Assembly (NCBI GenBank): GCA_947175375.1
Contig: CAMWMT010000012.1
Coordinates: 1 to 17,201 of the forward strand
Direction: 5' to 3'
Source: an uncultured Clostridiaceae bacterium
Lineage (GTDB): Bacteria; Bacillota; Clostridia; Lachnospirales; Lachnospiraceae
DNA length: 17,201 nucleotides
Of the stretch, positions 14,124 to 17,201 are shown piece by piece (positions within the stretch are counted from its first letter, which is position 1; each line of letters begins with the position of its first letter). Below the pieces are notes generated by a model that was not told where the DNA came from, ran no database searches, and saw only the letters and a program-made list of their open reading frames with translations. A program made the translations under genes and the position numbers.

Positions 14124-14214
14124 ATATAAACGGCACAAAATTTTTGCACACATAGAATGTTGTTTTATGTGCCGTTTATCATACTTTCTGGCAGTTTTTA
14201 AACACTAGGTATAT
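14122..14214. repeat. Copy 2 of the 93-nt dispersed two-hairpin repeat
   Basis: The first stem, ATAAACGGCAC (14126-14136) with GTGCCGTTTAT (14169-14179), is identical to copy 1 and its loop has the same length, 32 nt, though it diverges. The stretch GTGCCGTTTATCATACTTTC (14169-14188) and the following TGGCA are also identical. In the second stem, the changes relative to copy 1 are all transitions and leave T-G, C-G, T-A, G-T and G-C pairs. The copy lies between prfA and glmM, ending 47 nt before the glmM start. Confidence 0.88.
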
Positions 14215-14260
14215 GTAATACCGGGATTTGAAAAGATAATGGATAGTGAGGATAAGAAGA

Positions 14261-15595
14261 ATGGGAAAATATTTTGGAACGGATGGATTCCGCGGTGAGG
14301 CGAATGTAAATCTGACAGTGGAACATGCGTATAAAGTAGGACGTTTTCTTGGATGGTATTACGGGCGTGATCATAAAGCACAGATAGTTATTGGAAAAGA
14401 TACAAGAAGATCCAGCTATATGTTCGAGTATTCCCTGGTGGCAGGACTGACTGCCTCCGGTGCGGATGTGTATCTTCTACATGTAACGACAACGCCTAGC
14501 GTCTCCTATGTGGTGCGTACAGAAGGATTTGACTGTGGGATTATGATATCCGCAAGTCATAATCCGTTTTATGACAATGGGATTAAGATCATCAACAGCA
14601 TGGGCTATAAGCTGGAAGCGTCTGTGGAAGAGCAGATCGAATCCTATATCGACGGTGAGATGGAAGAGTTACCGCTGGCTACAAAGGAAGATATCGGGCG
14701 TACGGTGGACTTTTCCGCCGGAAGGAACCGCTATATTGGTTATCTGATTTCCCTGCCGACCAGGTCATTTAAAACCATGCGGGTAGGCCTAGACTGTTCG
14801 AATGGAAGCGCATCTGCGATTGCCAAAAGTGTATTTGACGCACTGGGGGCAAAGACTTATGTGATCCATAATGATCCGGATGGAACGAACATCAATAAAG
14901 ACTGTGGTTCTACTCATATTGAAGCGCTTCAGGCGTTTGTAAAGGAGAAAGGACTGGATGTGGGGTTTGCCTATGACGGAGATGCAGACCGCTGCCTGGC
15001 AGTGGATGAACACGGTAATGTGGTGGATGGAGACCTGATCCTCTATATCTGCGGAAAGTATATGAAAGAGATCGGGCAGCTGAAGGATGACATGATCGTT
15101 ACGACTGTTATGTCCAACATCGGCTTATATAAAGCCTGCGATAAGATTGGCCTTAATTATCAGAAGACGAAGGTTGGAGATAAATATGTGTTTGAAAATA
15201 TGATGGAGAACGGCTATCGTCTGGGTGGTGAACAGTCCGGACATATCATCTTCAGTAAACACGCCACGACCGGTGACGGGATTCTGACTTCTCTAAAGAT
15301 CATGGAGGTTCTGCTGGAGAAGAAGACCACGCTTGGGACGCTGGCTTCGGAGGTCAGGATCTATCCGCAACTTCTTCAGAATCTGCGTGTGACGGATAAG
15401 AAGACAGTGCTGGAGCATCCGGCAGTAACAGAGGCCATTCAGGAAGTGGAAGAGGCTCTTGGGACAGATGGAAGGATCCTCGTGAGAGAGAGCGGTACGG
15501 AGCCACTTCTGCGTGTCATGGTGGAAGCGACGACACAGGAGCTCTGTGAGGAATATGTAGCAAAAGTGATCGACGTGATGAAGCAGGTCATGTAG
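14261..15595 (+). CDS. glmM: Phosphoglucosamine mutase GlmM
   Basis: The 444-residue protein converts glucosamine-6-phosphate to glucosamine-1-phosphate, feeding UDP-GlcNAc and peptidoglycan synthesis in the cytosol. It starts MGKYFGTDGFRGEAN, the standard GlmM N-terminus. The phosphoserine loop is ISASHNPFYDNGIK (96-109), with Ser99 as the phosphorylated residue. The magnesium site is DGDADR at 239-244. The sugar-binding loop reads GGEQSGH (322-328), where Gln after Glu favours GlmM over phosphomannomutase. The phosphate-binding RESGTEPL is at 409-416. I chose ATG 14261, eight nt after AGGA (14249-14252); an in-frame GTG at 14246 would add a non-conserved MRIRR. It has its own consensus promoter and a leader made largely of repeat copy 2. 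Confidence 0.97.
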   Translation: MGKYFGTDGFRGEANVNLTVEHAYKVGRFLGWYYGRDHKAQIVIGKDTRRSSYMFEYSLVAGLTASGADVYLLHVTTTPSVSYVVRTEGFDCGIMISASHNPFYDNGIKIINSMGYKLEASVEEQIESYIDGEMEELPLATKEDIGRTVDFSAGRNRYIGYLISLPTRSFKTMRVGLDCSNGSASAIAKSVFDALGAKTYVIHNDPDGTNINKDCGSTHIEALQAFVKEKGLDVGFAYDGDADRCLAVDEHGNVVDGDLILYICGKYMKEIGQLKDDMIVTTVMSNIGLYKACDKIGLNYQKTKVGDKYVFENMMENGYRLGGEQSGHIIFSKHATTGDGILTSLKIMEVLLEKKTTLGTLASEVRIYPQLLQNLRVTDKKTVLEHPAVTEAIQEVEEALGTDGRILVRESGTEPLLRVMVEATTQELCEEYVAKVIDVMKQVM

Positions 15596-15622
15596 ATATA
15601 CGAACCAGGGGTATCATTGGGC

Positions 15623-15644
15623 TGCTGTTCAGATAATGACAGCA
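15623..15644 (+). repeat. Small hairpin between glmM and the nucleotidyltransferase gene
   Basis: TGCTGT (15623-15628) pairs with ACAGCA (15639-15644) around a 10-nt loop. No T-run follows, so it is a poor terminator. I found no convincing promoter in the 114-nt gap, so the next gene may depend on read-through from glmM. Confidence 0.35.
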
Positions 15645-15709
15645 TCAGGGCAGACAGGAATGCAGCCGTACCTAGGTGATAAAAGGAAGTAAACACACAG
15701 GAGGGAAAT

Positions 15710-16627
15710 ATGAAAAAGACAACACTGGTCGTCATGGCGGCGGGAATCGGCAGCCGTTTCGGCGGCGGGATCAAACAGCTGGAACCAGTCGGACCATCTG
15801 GTGAGATCATCATTGATTATTCCGTTCATGATGCCCTGGAAGCAGGGTTCGATAAAGTTGTGTTCATTATCCGGAAAGATCTGGAAAAGGATTTCCGGGA
15901 AGTGATCGGTGACCGGATGGAGAGCCGGATTGAGACCGCCTATGCATTTCAGGAGATGGACGATCTGCCGGCAGGATTTACAAAGCCGGAGGGCAGAACG
16001 AAGCCGTGGGGAACCGGGCAGGCAATTCTGTGCTGTAAAGATATCGTGAAGGAGCCCTTCGCAGTTATCAACGCGGATGATTATTACGGGAAGGAAGCTT
16101 TTGTAAAGGTTCATGATTATTTGGTACAGGATCACAAAGCTGGTGAGAAGATGGAATTCTGCATGGCAGGCTTTCTGCTGGGCAATACGCTGAGTGAAAA
16201 TGGAGGGGTGACCAGGGGGATCTGCAGCGTGGATGAAAAACATCATCTGACCAAAGTGACCGAGACCAAGAACATCATAAAGACGGACACAGGAGCCGCC
16301 GTACAGAGTGAGAATGGCGTATTGACGCCGGTGGATACGGAGTGTCCGGTATCCATGAATATGTGGGGGCTGACGCCGGAGATCTTTTCAGTTCTGGAAA
16401 ATGGATTCGCTGATTTCCTGGCCGGTCTGTCGGATATGAGAAAAGGGGAATATCTGATCCCGTCGATCATTGATGAGCTGATCCAGGAGAATCGTGCCAA
16501 TGTGACTGTACTGGAATCTGGTGATAGATGGTTCGGTGTAACCTATAAAGAAGACAAACCGGCAGTAATCCGTTCTTTCAGGGAACTGATTGCGGCAGGC
16601 GTATACAAAGAAAAGCTGTTTGAATGA
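15710..16627 (+). CDS. NDP-sugar-type nucleotidyltransferase, substrate unknown
   Basis: This 305-residue protein has the Rossmann-like nucleotidyltransferase fold of sugar-1-phosphate and alcohol-phosphate nucleotidylyltransferases. The nucleotide-binding signature is VVMAAGIGSRFGGGIKQ (7-23), with Arg16 and Lys22 as expected for phosphate contacts. TKPWGTGQAIL (97-107) is the second nucleotide-contacting segment and INADDYYG (120-127) carries the metal-binding aspartates. No left-handed beta-helix acyltransferase domain follows, so it is not GlmU-like despite the glmM neighbour. The C-terminal part (GEYLIPSIIDELIQENRANVTV and a WFGVTYKED segment) is family-specific. The substrate cannot be read from sequence. 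AGGAGGG at 15698-15704 precedes the ATG. A HisC-like aminotransferase follows after 48 nt, probably in the same operon. Confidence 0.85.
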   Translation: MKKTTLVVMAAGIGSRFGGGIKQLEPVGPSGEIIIDYSVHDALEAGFDKVVFIIRKDLEKDFREVIGDRMESRIETAYAFQEMDDLPAGFTKPEGRTKPWGTGQAILCCKDIVKEPFAVINADDYYGKEAFVKVHDYLVQDHKAGEKMEFCMAGFLLGNTLSENGGVTRGICSVDEKHHLTKVTETKNIIKTDTGAAVQSENGVLTPVDTECPVSMNMWGLTPEIFSVLENGFADFLAGLSDMRKGEYLIPSIIDELIQENRANVTVLESGDRWFGVTYKEDKPAVIRSFRELIAAGVYKEKLFE

Positions 16628-16675
16628 TCACACAGAGCAAAGAGATGGGACTGTCGCACGAAAAGGAGGATACAG

Positions 16676-17201
16676 ATGAGAGAATGGGAAGCTAATGTTA
16701 GGAAAGTAACGCCCTATACGCCGGGGGATCAGCCGAATAGACCAAAAATGATCAAACTGAATACCAATGAAAATCCCTATCCACCGGCGCCGGGTGTGGA
16801 GAAGGCGCTTAAAGAATTTCAGACTGACAGTCTGCGTCTTTATCCGGACCCAAAGGCATTCGTTCTGGTAGAGGCACTGGCAGAACACTATCATGTAAGC
16901 CCGGAACAGATATTTGTGGGAGTGGGTTCCGATGATGTATTGGCCCTGATCTTCATGACATTTTTTAATTCGGAAAGACCGATCCTGTTTCCGGACATTA
17001 CGTACTCCTTCTATCCGGTATGGGCAGAAGAATTCCGGATACCCTATGAGACTCCGGCGCTGGATGAGAATTTCCGGATTGTAAAAGAAGACTATTATCG
17101 GGAGAATGGTGGTGTGATCTTTCCGAATCCCAATGCGCCTACCTCTCTGGCTATGGGCGTTTCGGAGGTGGAAGATATTGTCCGGCACAATCAGGAGGCC
17201 C
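16676..17201 (+). CDS. hisC: HisC-like PLP-dependent aminotransferase (partial, runs off the window)
   Basis: The frame is open for 175 codons to the window edge, so this is the N-terminal half of a class I/II aminotransferase, closest by eye to histidinol-phosphate aminotransferase. It begins MREWEANVRKVTPYTPG, with the family motif LNTNENPYPP (28-37), RLYPDP (54-59), the cofactor-contacting VGVGSDD (81-87) and the NPNAPTS segment (151-157) that holds the PLP ring. The catalytic lysine would lie beyond the edge. The ATG at 16676 follows AGGAGGA (16664-16670) at ideal spacing. No other histidine genes are visible and the upstream neighbour is a nucleotidyltransferase, so a role outside histidine synthesis, such as a related amino-phosphate substrate, remains possible. 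Confidence 0.82.
   Translation, partial: MREWEANVRKVTPYTPGDQPNRPKMIKLNTNENPYPPAPGVEKALKEFQTDSLRLYPDPKAFVLVEALAEHYHVSPEQIFVGVGSDDVLALIFMTFFNSERPILFPDITYSFYPVWAEEFRIPYETPALDENFRIVKEDYYRENGGVIFPNPNAPTSLAMGVSEVEDIVRHNQEA

Overview
The window is a 17.2-kb stretch of core chromosome from a low-to-mid-GC Gram-positive anaerobe. I infer class Clostridia, most likely family Lachnospiraceae. The grounds are strong AGGAGG-type ribosome binding sites, DUF4364 and DUF1385/YqhQ proteins, a YtvI-like membrane protein, a zinc-type L31, and the gene order tig-clpP-clpX-lon-engB. I see no phage, plasmid, transposase, CRISPR or defence genes; almost every protein is a recognisable housekeeping family.

Layout. 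(1) 53-7466, plus strand: a protein quality-control block of trigger factor, ClpP, ClpX, LonA, the ribosome-assembly GTPase EngB and an AI-2E/YtvI-family membrane protein. A hairpin lies between tig and clpP, and a probable terminator between clpX and lon. (2) 7473-8928, minus strand: a TIGR01212-type radical SAM protein overlapping a DUF4364 winged-helix protein. It converges on the YtvI-like gene and diverges from rho across a shared promoter region. (3) 9131-10866, plus strand: rho, then rpmE (L31) with its own strong promoter and a roughly 150-nt structured leader. (4) 10873-11076: a large imperfect palindrome that can fold into one long hairpin. (5) 11103-14079: DUF1385/YqhQ, prmC and prfA (RF1). 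PrmC methylates the GGQ glutamine of RF1, so enzyme and substrate are neighbours. (6) 14261-15595: glmM with its own consensus promoter. (7) 15710-17201: a nucleotidyltransferase followed by a HisC-like aminotransferase that runs off the window.

The least ordinary content is non-coding. Two gapless 93-nt copies of an undescribed two-hairpin repeat (12898-12990 and 14122-14214) bracket prfA. The first overlaps the 3' end of prmC and supplies its last ten codons and stop. The second begins at the -10 box of the glmM promoter, so it would form the 5' leader of that transcript. The long palindrome between rpmE and yqhQ and the rpmE leader, with three GGATAG motifs, are the other unexplained structures.

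The proteins form a coherent set: nascent-chain folding and proteolysis (Tig, ClpXP, Lon), ribosome assembly and composition (EngB, L31), termination of transcription and translation (Rho, RF1, PrmC), and cell-wall precursor supply (GlmM).
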